DNA of 64,000 nucleotides from Anas platyrhynchos (GCF_047663525.1 NC_092591.1:48585501-48649500); one strand, 5' to 3'; shown: positions 1-27,738, counted from the first letter of the stretch. Notes: generated by a model not told the origin, from the sequence alone. Program-made: numbers and translations.

Positions 1-3000
1 CTGTCAATCCCAACCTTTAAATACCATTGGAGTTCCTAAAAATATGGAATTTTCCTTGCTGTCTTTTGGATTCTGCACTGATTGCTACATAATCTTAGTA
101 GCAATGAGTTGTGACTGAAAATGTCTCACGAACCCTTATTGTGGTACAGAATATAGGAAACTGCAGCAAGGAAAAAGAGGCACAGGCTGACCACTAGAAA
201 GGTTGCTTTGTGTGGACTGAAAGGGGAAACATACCCATGAACTGTATAAACGCTACAGAGACAGGGATGATTCTTTCAAAATCACTTTGAAAAAAGCAGC
301 AGATACCTGAAAAATGTGGCAACAAAGAGCAGGACTGGATTGCAAATAACGTTCTCCTTGATTTTTTTAATCATACACCACACTGTTGGTCCTTTGCTCC
401 AGGGAAAGCAAGACTGCAATAACATAACAATAAAAAAAAGCCATAATCCTGATGATTTATAGTCTCAAACTGAAATGTGTACATGATCCGTTCTCCTCAG
501 AATATTAAAGCTATTTGCCATTCGAACCCAGATCTGAATTTTGCAAAGGGTCTCTCATTAATTGAAGGTCAGATCAATATCACTACTTGTAGGGTGCTTG
601 GAATACATGTCAGGAAACATTTCCATATTAAAATTGAACACGGCATTACGCCAACAATTCATTCTCGCCCCAGGTTAACCTTAAACAGCAAAGAAATATT
701 TCACTTGTTAATCTCATTCTCCTCCATATTAGATTGTCATGTTGTTGACCATGGCTTCTGCAAATTTAATTCATGTCAAAGCCTGCAATTTTCTTTGCTT
801 GCTGTTGCTACATTACACATCTTGTCTTCTTTCTCTCAGGAATGCTGTTTTCTGAAATCCACAGTTAGAGTGATATGTAATTTCAGTGGCTGTCATCCTT
901 AGGGACACTTCCGACATACGCACATTTTGAAGCCATCTGTCCAGATGAAAGATCAGATGGATGAAGAACTCATCCGTACAAAGCTTTGAAAACTGCCCTT
1001 AATCATATCTTAAGTAACTTTTCTCAGACTAGGCAGGGGCCTTCCCTCTGGCCACAGACTCATCCCTGTCACCCACAAAGTGATGTCATGCTGTCTAGCT
1101 TCATACACGCTGTGATGCTGCACTCTCACCAGGTTTTCTAGCTGTAGGTTCACAACAGAAACCAGGATCTTCAACTAAAACTGAGGCAAGCAAAACAGAC
1201 AATGACTTACAGTAACCACTAACCAAGGAATCAGGAGCCAAATCTTGCCTCACCTTGACATCCATTACACTCAGACATGTGTCTCTTAGCTGTCAGTGCA
1301 TGGTAAGTGAACAAGCTGGCTTGGGCAGGAGGACAGCCTTGATGATATCAGTTACCTTCTGTGTTTCTGTCACCAAACAGCAGGAATGGAAACTGAAGCA
1401 CAAATGCTGTCCACTATAACCATTTAAAAGCAACACACACGTTTTTCACTTCTCTTGTTGGACATGAATGTACAACTGGGATGCCCAGGTAATGATCTGC
1501 AGGCAGAATGCATGGCTTTGCTTCTTACATAAAGCGCTCATCAGTATTTTGTCATTAACCTTTTCAGTAAAAGATCACTGGGTCCTTTCCACTGGGTCAA
1601 TTAATCCCAAGTATGGTGCGCCCAGAGAGTTCAAGAAGCTTTCTACAAGGATGATTTCATCATTACGCATTTGTGTCTCTTCCCTCTTTATTCTGCATAT
1701 GAGGTAAAGCAAATGTCATTTGTTTTTTGAAAGCAGATGCAGTAACCCACCAACTCACATAACAATAGTCAATCATTATTTTAATCAAACTTTAGCAATT
1801 AGTTTCAGAATTTCCCTTGTAATACATTGAAAGCTGGAGCTACACAAGAGCTCACGTATTTTCTCTCTCCAAAATGCTACTGATTTTTAACACAGATTGT
1901 CTTGTTTAAAAATATTTCTCCGACTCAGAATTGTCCAAGAATTCAGAGTCATAGATTGTCAGCAAAGCCCTAAGACTGAGTTCATTACTTTCCTAAATAC
2001 TACTTCACCAAAGATGCAATATCTAATTCTGAACAAACACGGACAAAAAACATGGAGAGGAAAGCTCCCAAAAGAAGCCTTTAAAATACTGCTTGTATTT
2101 TCTAGGTGAACTTCAAGAAGATCTGTGACATAACTGATGACAAGAACCCTGACACCATCTCAGATCCCATACACTTTTAAGAAACAGAAAAGTACCACTG
2201 ATGTAAAAAGTAGAATTGAAAGGCAGTGTTACAAGAGACTAAAATCTTAGAAGTTATTTGTAAGATAGCTTCCACATTTAAAAGTTATATATGAAATACT
2301 CAGTGGATTTAATGAATTAAGTCTACAGAATAGCGAGCTACACTAGTTTTTATGTACTGAAGTTGGTAACCTTTTATGAACGAATATTTTTCCCTAAAAG
2401 TTATTCTTATGAAAAGAAGGTATTTCCCCTTGGAAAATGTGTGAGGGGAATTATCTGCTTAACACATTGAATAGATTTTCTTTCCTTTAGAAGAAATAAC
2501 ACTTAAATGACGGTGACAAAGTTTCCTGTGTTAAAGGGAATAGGAGAAAAGGGGATCTTTTGAAGCCACACATTATTTAACATGGAAAAGCAGGAAAGCA
2601 ATTTTGAGAATGTTGATGGAAGCTTATTTTTATTACAAAGTTATTACAAAAGAGAAAAAAAAAAAGTAATAACTGTGAAGTTCAGAAAAACTTTCAAAAC
2701 TTTAAAGCACACAGGAGACAGCTTCTTGAACAGGCAGGTATTAAACCCTGAAACCAGTAGGGTTCTGAGAACAGGAACTTCATATAAAGACATTCTATAT
2801 CTCTAGTATCACAGCAGCCTGAAAAATACTCTTATTCGTATTTAAAAGCACCCTTACACTTAAGAATTGTACTCAAACTCAATGTTTCACACACCAAGAA
2901 CTCTTCTATGCTATTACTTATTAAAGAAATGGAGCAGGAAAAAGAATTAGGCCACTTCAACAAAGTTAGGAAGCACAGGAAGGACAGCCTAGAAGTGCAT

Positions 3001-5429
3001 AATAACTGATATACCTATGCTGCATAGCTGCCCAAGGCCAAAAATCTGATTACAAAACGTGCTGTACAAAGACAAAACCAAAAACTGGCTCCTGCTCAAG
3101 AGAACTTTTTTACCTAAGAAAAAGGACAATAGTACAGAAAGTGTGGGTGGCAAAAGGCAGGTCAACCTTTGATGGCAAATTGGCCGAGCTCCTAGTTCTT
3201 GTTAGGATTCAGAGGCATCAGGGCCTTATAAAGTTTTATAGAAGTGCTTAGAGGGATTGAAGTTGAAAATGTTTACAGGGAGTTGCTCCACAGAAATAAA
3301 AAGCAAAAGCATGCTTAATTTGAAACAGAAGCTAGTCAGAAATATAAATCTACAATTTGATAGGGGAAAAAGAACAAACAGATCAGAGTAAAGCAATGAA
3401 GGGCCTTTAATATGAAGACATTAATTTCCTTGTGAAGGAAGAAGGTAGTATAGTCAAGGTCACAGTGTAGGAAAACAATGTTTTAGGGAGCATATTTTGA
3501 ACAGATATAAGACTGCATTTGTAAAGGTCAAACAAAGGGCTGTGGCATTAACCAAAACATACGTTGGGACCAGAATAAGAATTTTACTTTGCAAAAATGC
3601 TGAAAAAAAAATATACCTTCATAAAACAAAAAGATGTAGCATCCACAGCTGAACATGGCTCATTGTTGAAGTTGAAGAAGCCTCTTCACCACAACCATGC
3701 AAACATAACTGGGGATTTGGAACCCCCCTGCCCTTACCTTGCTCTTCCCACCAGAAAGCTTTGGGCAGCAGGAACAGGAACACACGATGAAGATGGTTAT
3801 AGCCTCATAACTAGAAAAACTGGGGAAGAATAGTCATTAGTGTTTGTTTCCAGACACTATTTCCAAGACAGCCACAAACTCTGCCAAATGCAAAACACTT
3901 CTTTTGCATCATATCAGCTTCCATATAGTGAGGAAATGGCATGCTCTTGGCCTGTATGGAGCTAGCTGCTGAGCGTCCTCACCTTGAGAGTCTATAACAA
4001 TGACTTACTTTCTGATCTGAAGACAGAAGTATTTTAATGATTGAAGCTAAATTCTAGTTAGATAATATTGATACACTTACATTGAAACAATATAGTCACA
4101 TAAATTCATTTATGATGTTTTTTCCCATTCTTTAGAAAAATGTGAACAAATCACAATTGACTCAGTGAAGTAGATCACTCTCAGCCATATGATGTGGTAT
4201 TAGTAGGCCCTGATTTGTTGTCTTGCATTTCCCGGAAGATAATGCTCTACCTCTGGAGCATCTGATTTGCAGGCTGATATTACTTGCAGGAACAACAGAA
4301 TTTATTAAAAATACAAGTAGCTGTTACCTAAAAGTTTTGTTGTAGAAGATCTTTCTTCTTTCTCCATCAAGCTCATCTGTTCTTAAAGACAGCATTTAAA
4401 ACGCTTGGACTACCTTTGCCCGTGAGGTCTATTTAATATGATATTGTAAAGCCATGACTTGTCACAAACCTCAGGATACATAAGTTCAGGTAGGGAGGAG
4501 GATATGTCTGAGTCCCAACTCCGTGAGTTGAGACAAATTTGGTTTGCTTGTTTTTAAAGAAGATATTTATTGCCTATATGGCTGTAGGAAAGTCTGAACA
4601 TTAAAGACTAAAACCACTGTCTTAGAAAACCAAATTTCAAAGCCAATTTCAGGAACCAGGTAAGTTCTGAATGTTTGGTACTGGTGACTATGTTGATATA
4701 ACAGCAACTAAGATCCACAGAAACGCTCTCAAATTTAGGATATTTATCATCAGCCAAGCTAGTTTTTCACACGAGATCACAGTGAGGCATGCATAGGTAC
4801 GACTGAGCGTTAACAGCACTCCTGGGGGTTTAAAGGTAATCTTAAAGTGAAATGCTAGACACAAAGTAGTTGGCAACAGCAGGTGAGCATTTGGAGCAAA
4901 CTGTGAACTATCTTCTTGGCTAAGGTATTCCCAGCTCTCTGTAGGGCCACTTCAGTATTCTGTACAACTGTGTATAGAAAAGCAGGATTTGCATGGTGGC
5001 TAAGGCAATTTCCTCTCAGAGAAGCAGAGGTTTGCCAAATCACACAAACAACTTAATAATTTTACTTATTTTTATCTGTATTTGCTCTTAGCACATAATT
5101 AATTCTATTTTCAAAATGCATTTTAATTTTGAATAATATTCCACATGCAGATTGTTAGGGTGGTATTCAAAGCATAATCAGGCTCTTCCACGCTGAGAAA
5201 GAAGTCAGCTGCAGGATGAGAATTCATACTGGAACCATTGAGAGCTCACGTCTCAGCCCCAGCTGCGCCAGGAGCTACAGATGCCAACCAAGGACTGAAG
5301 AGAATTTTGTTTTGGAGAGTAAGAGAAGGAGACCTGTGGAAGGCAGGGGAGAAGAAAAGCCCAAAGAACCCTTCCAGTTGTATGCAAAGGCCATGTTTAC
5401 CTCCTTTGCTACTTAGTTTCTGAAAAATG

Positions 5430-5474
<45 letters not shown>

Positions 5475-8420
5475 ACACACGTTACATGTATAGAGCTACT
5501 ACCTGGGCAGCCTATAAATTGGGAAGAGTTCCAAATATCTGACATGCAAAGAACCTGCCCTTGTAACAAAAATTACAAATTCAAAGGTAATTTTGGTTTT
5601 ATACAAATGATGGTCACAGGACTACGTGGACTTTCAACACTACATGGAAAGGACAGGGAAGGTATAACAGCAGATGAGGAGAAGGAGATCCAATGATTAG
5701 GAGAGCTGGGCTTCTCTTTTCCTTGCCTTTGTCCTTCTCCTAGAGATGTACTCTGGGACATGAGGTGATGTCATTGTTGCTCTATGCAAAGCCCCCTTCT
5801 GTTTGGAATGGCTTATTCTAAGCTACAGCAACATATTTTGGGAGAACATAACAGTTCACTTACCTGGGTAAGAATTGACTTGACATTGCCTTATTTCAGT
5901 TGTTAACCTTCTCTTATGCAGTAGTTGAATAAAAATAAAAAATTGAAAAGTATCAGAGAGTTTTGATTAATTTCTACTTTTGAGTTGATTTCACCTTCAG
6001 ATTCTAGATTAGACTAACATTAAAGTCAGGTTACAACTACAGTAAAGAAACGCATAAGATTGATTTTGCTGTATTATTAGAAAAATGAAATAATTCAGTT
6101 GGGTTTAAACTGATAACGTGTCTATAAGACCAAAATCGGCCTACACTACTTAGAAATCCCTTTTTCATTTTGTTGATGTTTCATTTCATCAGACACTTTT
6201 TAAAAACTTTTCAATAATCTTTTTTTTTTTTTTTTTTTTGCTATGATGCCTGTACTGCGTTGCATCCTTTGTTTTCACACATCAAGAAATGTAGAAGAAA
6301 GTAATGCAATTTCATGTCATGGGTTTATTTGTTTTTTGTTTGTTTTTAACATGTTTTTGTGGTAAAAACACAATAATCCAGGTATTTCACTACACAGGTA
6401 TTTCACTGGGGCTCTTGGAACATGTTCTGTAGAAAAGAGGTGATGAAACTGCCTAACCTAGTAGATTATCCTAAAATCCTAAATAAGATCCTTCATTTTT
6501 AATATTGAAATCAGGACAAGTAGTTTATTAGCAAACTGAATGGAGTTTTGCTTTGATGTTACAGGGGACTGCAAAAGTAACTGAATTCCAAAGATCTGCG
6601 TACATAAATTTATGCCGTTGAACATCACACCTACAAAAGGTCAAGATGAAAATGTAAGTTATATTGGTCAGAGAGGTGATTATAGGCCAGTCAACAGTGC
6701 TAATCCCATATGTAGTTGGTTTATTATCAACTTAAATAGCAATCATATGAGCTTAGACCAAGATAATAAACATAGAAGTAGTACTCATTTCAGAGGCTGA
6801 CATTTGCAATGGCTTACAGTTGCTTGAGAGCACATGGATACTGGCAATTTGAACTGCCTGCTGTTCAAAAGAAAGAAAAAGCCAACCTCTTACCCTGCAC
6901 CATACAGCGAACCTTTGAAGAATCTTTCCCTTCCAAGTCTTCCAGCTTTTACCATTAACAGTTCATTTAGATGAAGAAATGAGATTACCTGCAGCTGGAA
7001 TTGACATTAATTAGATGCATTTTCAAAAGGCAGTGGATGTTTCACCTGTGTTACAAAGCTGACGTTGCATTTCACTCATCTGTGAAGAACCCCAGTAAGT
7101 GACACTCAAGTCAGGCAGTGCCTTTGCAGAGTAGTACTGATGAACCCTTCCCTACGTGGGAAACGTGCATGTATCAGTTGCGCATTGGCAATGCACAACT
7201 GAAACAAAGGCAAAATGTCATCCAGCGTTTTGATGAAGAAAGAAGAATTACAAGTTTACAGTGCAATTCTGGAATGAAGGCAACCGTCATTTTGCATTCC
7301 TCCCCTTCCCACGCAGGAGTCTGTCCTGCAGAAACCTCCACGCCAGAACACAACACAATAAGAACAGGTTGTGCACCAGCCTAATATTCCCTCTGATGCT
7401 GAGCAGGCAGCTAACTGTCCGTGTCAGAGCACTCGCCGAAGAGCAGATGGATACTGCTCACCAGAAAATTCGAGACGAGTTGTTCATTTACTGCCCTTAG
7501 CCACGGCACTTGGGCACTGTCCATTATGCTGTCTCCAAGGATAACAGAAACTATTTACAGCACACTAGGATTCCTCAATGCTTTTGGAATGCTGTGACTT
7601 TTTTTAAAAAAGCATTGTATCAAAAGGAAAGTAAATTTATTTCTGTGAAAGCTGAACATTTTCAGAAAAAAAATACACTTTTTCTAACAGTTTAACTCAG
7701 GCAAACACACTACAAGTCTGTAAATCCAGTTCTTATCTTTTCCCCATATTTAGAAAGAGAAGGAAATTGTCTTTACTGGCCATGTACCACAGCTTTAGGA
7801 GGCACAGATATAAAATACAGTGAAGTCAGAGAAAGACAAAGGGAAGGAGGGAGGGAGGATAAGCACACATTGTCCAGCTGATGGAACAGTTGTCTGGGAG
7901 TCAGGAATTCTGGATTTGGTTCTACTCCCAGCCCCCAGCACATTACAGTGTTTAATGCAAGTCACAACATCCTGAAGCCTTGCTATTATTCATTTAGTAA
8001 AAGACGAACAAACAAAACAAAACAAAAAACATGTACTGGTATTTCACAGTGCAAGTGCATCAAACTTGATTTACAAGCTTGATTTAAATCATGAAACACA
8101 CATCAAACCTTACATCATTATCAATTCAAATTCTAAGGCATCCAGAATCACAAAGAACTTACTTGCCTGATATCTGAAGTAGGAAAATGTGACCTTTATA
8201 GCTGGCTTGAATACAGAACATTATGAAACTTTGTCATCCGAGAAGATACACATTTTTATGGAAACTGTGAAACAATTCTGTTTTCATTTAAAAATTGTTT
8301 ATCTAGAAAACTCAGAGGGAACGAAACAATTTTCATAATAAAATTAAATTAGAACTTAGTAATTATTATTTTATCTTTAATAGATAAACTCATCACTATG
8401 AAAATAATGTAAGCCACATC
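1..8420. other. Region without a recognisable gene, downstream of the actin gene
   Basis: I find no exon I can support here. The longest open frames (for example 477-902 plus, 141 codons) show no recognised domain, no low-complexity bias typical of a known family and no convincing splice-site pairs, and AT-rich vertebrate DNA yields such frames by chance. The stretch holds simple repeats: a TA run at 5434-5472, a T run at about 6220-6239 and short A runs. No CR1 fragment, tRNA or other RNA gene was recognised. An unannotated long noncoding RNA or a distal enhancer cannot be excluded by eye. Confidence 0.5.
5434..5472. repeat. (TA)n microsatellite
   Basis: About 19 uninterrupted TA units followed by ATCCACACAC. 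It is the sole reason for apparent IYIYIY-type open frames on both strands around this point. Confidence 0.95.
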
Positions 8421-8443
8421 AGTCTTACATGGGTAATTACACT

Positions 8444-8449
8444 TTTATT
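8444..8449 (-). terminator. Candidate polyadenylation signal of the actin gene
   Basis: AATAAA on the minus strand, the first such hexamer after the actin stop codon at 9247-9249. It would give a 3' UTR of roughly 800 nt. An ATTAAA variant lies slightly upstream at 8471-8476. The following minus-strand sequence has a modest GT-rich patch. No cDNA evidence is available to me. Confidence 0.45.
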
Positions 8450-8793
8450 GATCCATTAAACCCAGAAAATTTTAATAACATATTTAAAAGGTTATTTACT
8501 CAGTAATCATTACCTTAGCATAGCACAGCAAAAGTAAAAAGAAATATCATTTCACTGCTTAGGAAGAGATGAAGAAAAGAACATGCAAAGTAAATTAATC
8601 TGTTACATGTGAATGCAAAAGTCACTGTAGCTTGTTGAAACTCATTACTGTTGGGGAGTGGTGGTCACAGGGAGACAAAAGACTCCTGCCAAACAATTTC
8701 AGCATGCAAAGGAAAGACATCCATGTAAGCCCCACTGAAAGAAAATGTGCACACTAGCACCCACATAAATACACTCTATCTTCAGTAAAGTAA

Positions 8794-8806
8794 CCCCCCC
8801 CCCCCC
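8794..8806. repeat. C13 homopolymer
   Basis: Thirteen consecutive C residues (G on the actin sense strand) inside the candidate actin 3' UTR, about 440 nt after the stop codon. Such G runs are length-variable and can pause polymerases; no function is claimed. Confidence 0.9.
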
Positions 8807-9246
8807 TTAGAAAAGTCCTATCTACTACTTAGCTACATAAATTAAGCCATATGTGGCACTTAAACCTTGCATTATGTCTGAGTTTGAAAGAATTACTTTC
8901 TATGTGGGTACTTTAGGCTCACCACCAATTAGCAGAGATTAACATACAGATGTAACGTGCTGCCTCCTGAATGGATGGCAGTTCAGTACATAAAAATTGG
9001 GAAGGGGATGTCTACAAAACCATGACTATAATTGTTATTTATCTTGGAAAACACCCATCACTGAAACATTAGCCTCGTTTTAGCAAAAAAAAAATTAAAA
9101 GTAATATACTAATTTGTATGACACCCCTATAATGTGCCTTATTACAGGTAGAAGAAAGCCAAACCATGTAATTCCCTCAGAGTGAATGAGAGCAGATAAT
9201 GTGAGAAACAGCACTACTTATCACTGACAGTACATGATAGAAGTAT

Positions 9247-22793
<13,547 letters not shown>

Positions 22794-25700
22794 CTGCAAA
22801 ACAGTAATTTGAGAGAGGAGAGGGGAGGGAGTAGATGGAATGGAATAGGACAGAAGCAACTCTCCACCTTTTAGGCAGCAAATTGCTGAAAAAAAAAGAA
22901 GAAGAAAAAAAAAAGGAAAAAGACTGAACCTAAATAGCAAAGTCTATACAGCCTCAATATTAGAAAGCATGTTAAGTATCCACACAAGTTTCTACTTGAA
23001 TAGATTTATTGAACCAAATGAATGAAGACGTTCAGTCTTGATTTCCAGAAGAGAAATCTCCTCCAATATAGCCTCAGAGTCCTGTTCTGTTCTTTGACTT
23101 GGTGATCATGGGGTAAGTTCAGCGAAAGGATGCACATTCAGCTCTTACATGGATTTCAGCAGGTATAACTCCCTGTCTTCTGGGGACGAATTACCTTCTA
23201 GAAATTCTATTTGTTAAAAACAAATTAATCGCATGTGCCTACCAGTTACAATGTCAGTACTCAAACAGTAAACTAGCTCCTGAACATTCATTCCTTCATA
23301 TGCTACATTTATTCCCTAGTGGCATTTTTAAATTTGCCTTTTTCTTAGAGGGCCATCATCAATCTGAAACAAGCAACTAAAAATAACCCCTACAAGAAGT
23401 TTCATGAAAGTGTTTGCCGTGTTTTTAAATGACAGCTACTCTGTAATGTTAAGTGCTCACTAAAGGATCCATTCCATATTTGTAAATGGTAAATACCTTA
23501 TCAAAGTGGCTATTCTGGGAAACAGAACAAGACGTGGCTGGCACAACTGACCCAAACCAATGAAACTTTAGGGTTGGCCAACATATCAGGTGAAGTCCTG
23601 AACTCATTGAAATCCATGGCAAAAATCCCACTGAGGGAGGGCCAGAATTTCACCAAGACTTCTGTTTCAGATTCCTTGTTTATTTTTAGGGCTGTAGGAT
23701 TGCCTCTTTAGGCAGTCAAGAAGAGGGAAGTACCTTATTTTTCCTTCTCCAGCTACTTCGCTCAGTCAGGAAGAGGTATGTTAGGAATGAGAAAGGAATG
23801 AACAGAAAAACAGAACTTACCCAGCAAAGTCCTCTCCCTACCAATGCAAACAAGTATGTGACTTCTGATGGCATTTCAGTTCCACCTAAGCAAGTGCCGT
23901 GCACAGGGGCAGGCCATTAGCAGTGGCAGAGCAGCCAGTAAAATTCAGGTTTTTCCCTCAGACCAAGTCATTCTGCCCTACCTGTGGGATTTAAAATAGT
24001 CTCATTCTCTTCAGAGGATCCCTGCAATAATACTGAAGTCCCTGGACATTCAAAACCCAGCTTTTGTCACAACAGACAATGACTGCGCAGTGACAGTAGG
24101 CTGCGCCCCTTTTGTATCAAAAGAAGCTTGAGCTGCAGGAAGTTCCTGCTGTTCAATCCTTTCCCATAGGTTTTATGGAGTAAGGTTATGACATCTAATT
24201 GATCAAAACATCGTTAGATGAAATAGAAGCATAATTCAAAAAATATGACATTATTTTAAAATAGCAATAATCGCTTTAATTGTTGTTAATCTGCCTATGA
24301 GTAGCAGATTCCTTCTAAAAAAAAAAAAAAAAAAAAAGTATTTTTATCACATAAATTTGCTAACAGATTTGATTTAGGAACATCAGTTCCAGTAGCTGGT
24401 ATTTCTGACCATTCATTCCTGTTGCCATGAACCTACTTTCTTCCAAAACCCTAAGGAAAAGGCTTTTAGAATGCAATAAAGTAACCATTTACCAGCTTCA
24501 TACAGCTTTACAGAACTGTATCCAGACTCTGATTCCATCAGCGTGAGTCTGAAGTGAAGGAAATTTGGTTCTTAAATGCAGGAATTGCATCAGATGAGAC
24601 ACTACAATTTCAAAGTAGAGATACTGAAAGTAGAGAAATTCTCCGTGGCTCTGAGAGTTCAGCACTGTTCCATGGTTTTAAAGACTGGATATGACAAAGA
24701 TATTTAGTCCTCCATGGTGAGAAATAATAATCACATTCATTCATGAAAACAGCATTTTATATGTAACTGTGCATGTAGAACTAATGTCAGTACAGCCATA
24801 CTCAAGGAAAAAAATTCAGGGGTAAACCCCAATTCATCCTTACAAGCTACACTTTGGGGTGCTAACAGTAATGCACTTTACATCCTTTATTCAGTATTGA
24901 TTCAATTCCAGAGAAGTCACTGAAACTTAATAAAATCAACAGCTGAATCTGTTCATTTCCTGCTTAAAAAAATACCAACAACATTGCTTTGCTTATTATT
25001 ACTTGGTCATAAGGTAAATGACAAAGAGCACTACTGAAATATAAAACCTTTCATTGTCATTATTGCTTTGCAGCTGCTCAATTTATAGGTTTAATAATCA
25101 CTTCCACAAAGCAGTCATTTGGAAATCTTTTCACTAGATGAAGTTCCAAAACACAAAGACTTGCCTAAATTTCCTTGATTTTTAATTTCAATTTCTTCTA
25201 ATTCCTAGTCCGAAATTGAATAAAATTAACAGAAAGCTTCCCCTTGGTTTCTACTGGTTTCTGCATAATATCCAGAGAGAACTATTAAAACTTTTAAATT
25301 GCTTAGCTCATTCTGCATTTTGTATGCATATTTAGTGCTCACCAAATAAAACTCCTTATTGTCTATGCTGAAGACAGATACCTTAATTATCTATTCAATC
25401 AAAACCTCAAGCCTCCGTGCCTCACATACGCCTGCCCCACAACACTTGCCCATCCCTCCTTGCTCCCCAACAAGTTCGGACAAGTGTAGGTAGAACTGAA
25501 ATTAATACAGAATTAATTAATTCTCAAGACAGCTCACATTTTATGTGTGTAGTCTTCCAGTACAAAATACTCCGAGAAAACTAAATGTGACAGAACACAT
25601 TCACCTTGTGCTTCAACACGGTTTCTATCGTTACTGCTCATAGGCAGTTGTTCAGTTTGCACTTAGTGTTTTTTGTAGCCTTCAGATAGACTAAGAAGGT

Positions 25701-25948
25701 TCTGCTGTACACCACTAATCGTTCCAGTGACGAGAGACATCTACATTTCCCTGCAATCATACAGTAAAATCTGAATTACCTTACATTAGGACACCCTCTG
25801 GAATTCCTTCAATGGCTGAAGTAAGCTGTATCCAAGTCCACAGTTTGGAAAGATGAAAGTGTACATATCCCCAAAAGATGTCAGACAAGTAAAGAGAAGC
25901 ATTAAAATCATGAACTGTAATACCAAAAACTCTCAGGGCAGTACTTAC

Positions 25949-25988
25949 CCAGGAAATGGTGATGATTTGTAAAAGCGCCTTTGTAAAT
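25949..25988 (-). other. Inferred noncoding first exon of the actin gene
   Basis: The minus strand reads TTTCCTGG followed by a near-perfect donor GTAAGTACTG (intron begins at 25948). A TATA box lies about 30 bp upstream of 25988, so a first exon of roughly 40 nt would join the 18-nt UTR segment at 22776-22793 over an intron of about 3.15 kb. Size and position match noncoding exon 1 of known muscle actin genes. The start point is estimated from the TATA spacing and could be off by several bases. Confidence 0.55.
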
Positions 25989-26011
25989 GAAGTGATCTCA
26001 CCTTCCATTAC

Positions 26012-26072
26012 ATTTATATCAGCTTCAGGAATGGTGTTCACAGAATATCTACATGTGTCAAGCCATTTTTGG
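26012..26072 (-). promoter_or_regulatory. Inferred muscle promoter of the actin gene: CArG, E-box, MCAT, TATA
   Basis: Read on the minus strand within 61 bp: a perfect CArG box CCAAAAATGG (26063-26072, serum response factor site), an E-box CACATG (26052-26057, myogenic bHLH site), an MCAT element CATTCCT (26027-26033, TEAD site) and TATAAAT (26012-26018). This order and spacing is the classic muscle-actin promoter layout. It is the only perfect CArG I found between the actin start codon and the giantin 3' end, and it is followed at the right distance by a strong splice donor. Each motif alone could be chance; the cluster in the right place makes it credible. Inference, without expression data. 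Confidence 0.6.
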
Positions 26073-27730
26073 AAACTTTTTTTTTTCAGTTTGTGCTTAT
26101 CACAGGAACAGCATAAAGGTCTGGATAAATTAGGGCAGAATTTCCACTATCTCTGGATCCTTTCCCACATGTTAACTTGCAGTGCCTCATGACATAGGGG
26201 TTTTTTGTCATTGATTTTTATTTATTTTTATTATTATTATTATTATCATTATTATTATTATTATTATTATTTTCTATCTCCCTTGAAGACAAAAATAAGA
26301 TGAGCAAGACTGGAAAGATTTGTGGTCCACTGTTGTCACTGGAAAGGATTCTACTTCACTATTAACACAAATAGCTAAGAATAGTTCATTATCATCCTGT
26401 TAGCAGCCATCTTCAAGCTGGAAAAGGAAAAGTCTTACCACGTACAGTACTCATATTTCAACTGTACTTGCTGTTTGTTTGTGTGGTGTAAAGCCTGAAA
26501 ATAGCTGACTTATCTCAGTACTTGGGTGACACTATGGCTGAAAACAGGGACTGAATCAGCAATAAGTCATTCAAAAGAGATGACCAGTAACTATTCCACA
26601 AAATATATATATATATCTATTACATAGGAATATATTTGACATATATAGGAATACAGACCACTAACAGGCTAAGAAATATTAAAAGATCATCAAGAGAAGT
26701 TTCCAGGCTTTACCTAGAATGGTAATTATGGCCAGCAATATTTCCCATTCCATGTGATGAAAACAAATGATGCAGAATATTAGACACAATATGGCAAATG
26801 TTAACTCTGCAAACATCTAGTGCCAACCAATCCTTTCTCACTTGTAACGTGACTGCACAGGAGACCTCATATACAAGAATCTTTGCACCATAAGAAGATA
26901 TTTCACCTCATTAACATCTACGTCAATCTTGTATCAGCCCATCAGTGAAACTGATGGAATCCTTCCATTTTCATACTCACTAAATTTTTCTTTTCCCACA
27001 AGATTTCAGTCTAGCAAATAGGAAATCAATCCTTTTTATGACTTAATGTCTGCTTCTTTAGACTTGGCTTGTTTTGAATGCATCTCCATTTTATACAGAC
27101 ATGAACAAAACACAGAACAAACAGCAAACAATACCAGGAGAAAAAACAACATTCTAGCTTCAAGTGACCACAGTCTTCATAATAAACTGTCCTGGGAATA
27201 GGAGAAATAGTTGTGCAGAGATTATAACAAAATACAGATGTATAAATATACCAGCCATATTGCTCCATTAGGCATCTACAGAAACCGATGCAAATCCTCT
27301 GCTTTATAGCCTTTAAGTTGAAAATGTAACCTCTCTTCATTTGTATTATGGAATATATAAAATACATCAGGTTGTAGATTTATAAACCTGAAGTTAATGT
27401 GTTGAGCAGCTGAATAACATTTTGCCCCAAAGACACAGTAACTAAACCCACAAAGAATAGAAGAAGTGAATTAAAAAAAAAAAGTTACAGGAATTGCAAC
27501 TTTTAACAAAAATAAAGGAGTATAAGAAGTTTAAGACATTTCTTCATACCAATTCTGAATGCTGACTGATGCTTACACTTTGGCTTATCATATTACCACA
27601 TACATATCTGTGCTCCTTGACAACAGCCAATACAAACTATAAGGACTTGATATAGAAGAAAGCTGACTTAAGCCTTTAATTTTCAGTAAAAAAAAAAAAA
27701 AAAAAACACATCGAAAATCCAGTTCTTCTT
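26073..27730. other. Intergenic spacer between giantin 3' end and actin promoter
   Basis: About 1.65 kb separating two genes transcribed in the same direction. It holds an (ATT)n repeat (26228-26272), a TA-rich patch near 26603-26620 and an A run at about 27691-27708. No exon or RNA gene was recognised. A 113-codon minus frame at 27026-27367 has no recognisable domain and no support. Confidence 0.5.
26228..26272. repeat. (ATT)n trinucleotide repeat
   Basis: About 15 ATT units with one ATC interruption, about 155 bp upstream of the inferred actin promoter. Its length is probably polymorphic; no regulatory role can be claimed from sequence. Confidence 0.9.
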
Positions 27731-27732
27731 CC

Positions 27733-27738
27733 TTTATT
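27733..27738 (-). terminator. Candidate polyadenylation signal of the giantin gene
   Basis: AATAAA on the minus strand, 449 nt after the stop codon, followed about 25 nt later by TGTG and a run of T residues, which is the expected downstream U/GU-rich element. Another AATAAA at 27834-27839 is an alternative that would shorten the 3' UTR by about 100 nt. Confidence 0.55.

Noticed and set aside
477..902. 141-codon plus frame
   Set aside because: No recognised domain, no splice context, no neighbouring exons; length is within chance for AT-rich DNA with this window size.
5427..5696. 89-codon plus frame beginning with an IYIYIY run, and its minus-strand counterpart
   Set aside because: Translation of the TA microsatellite.
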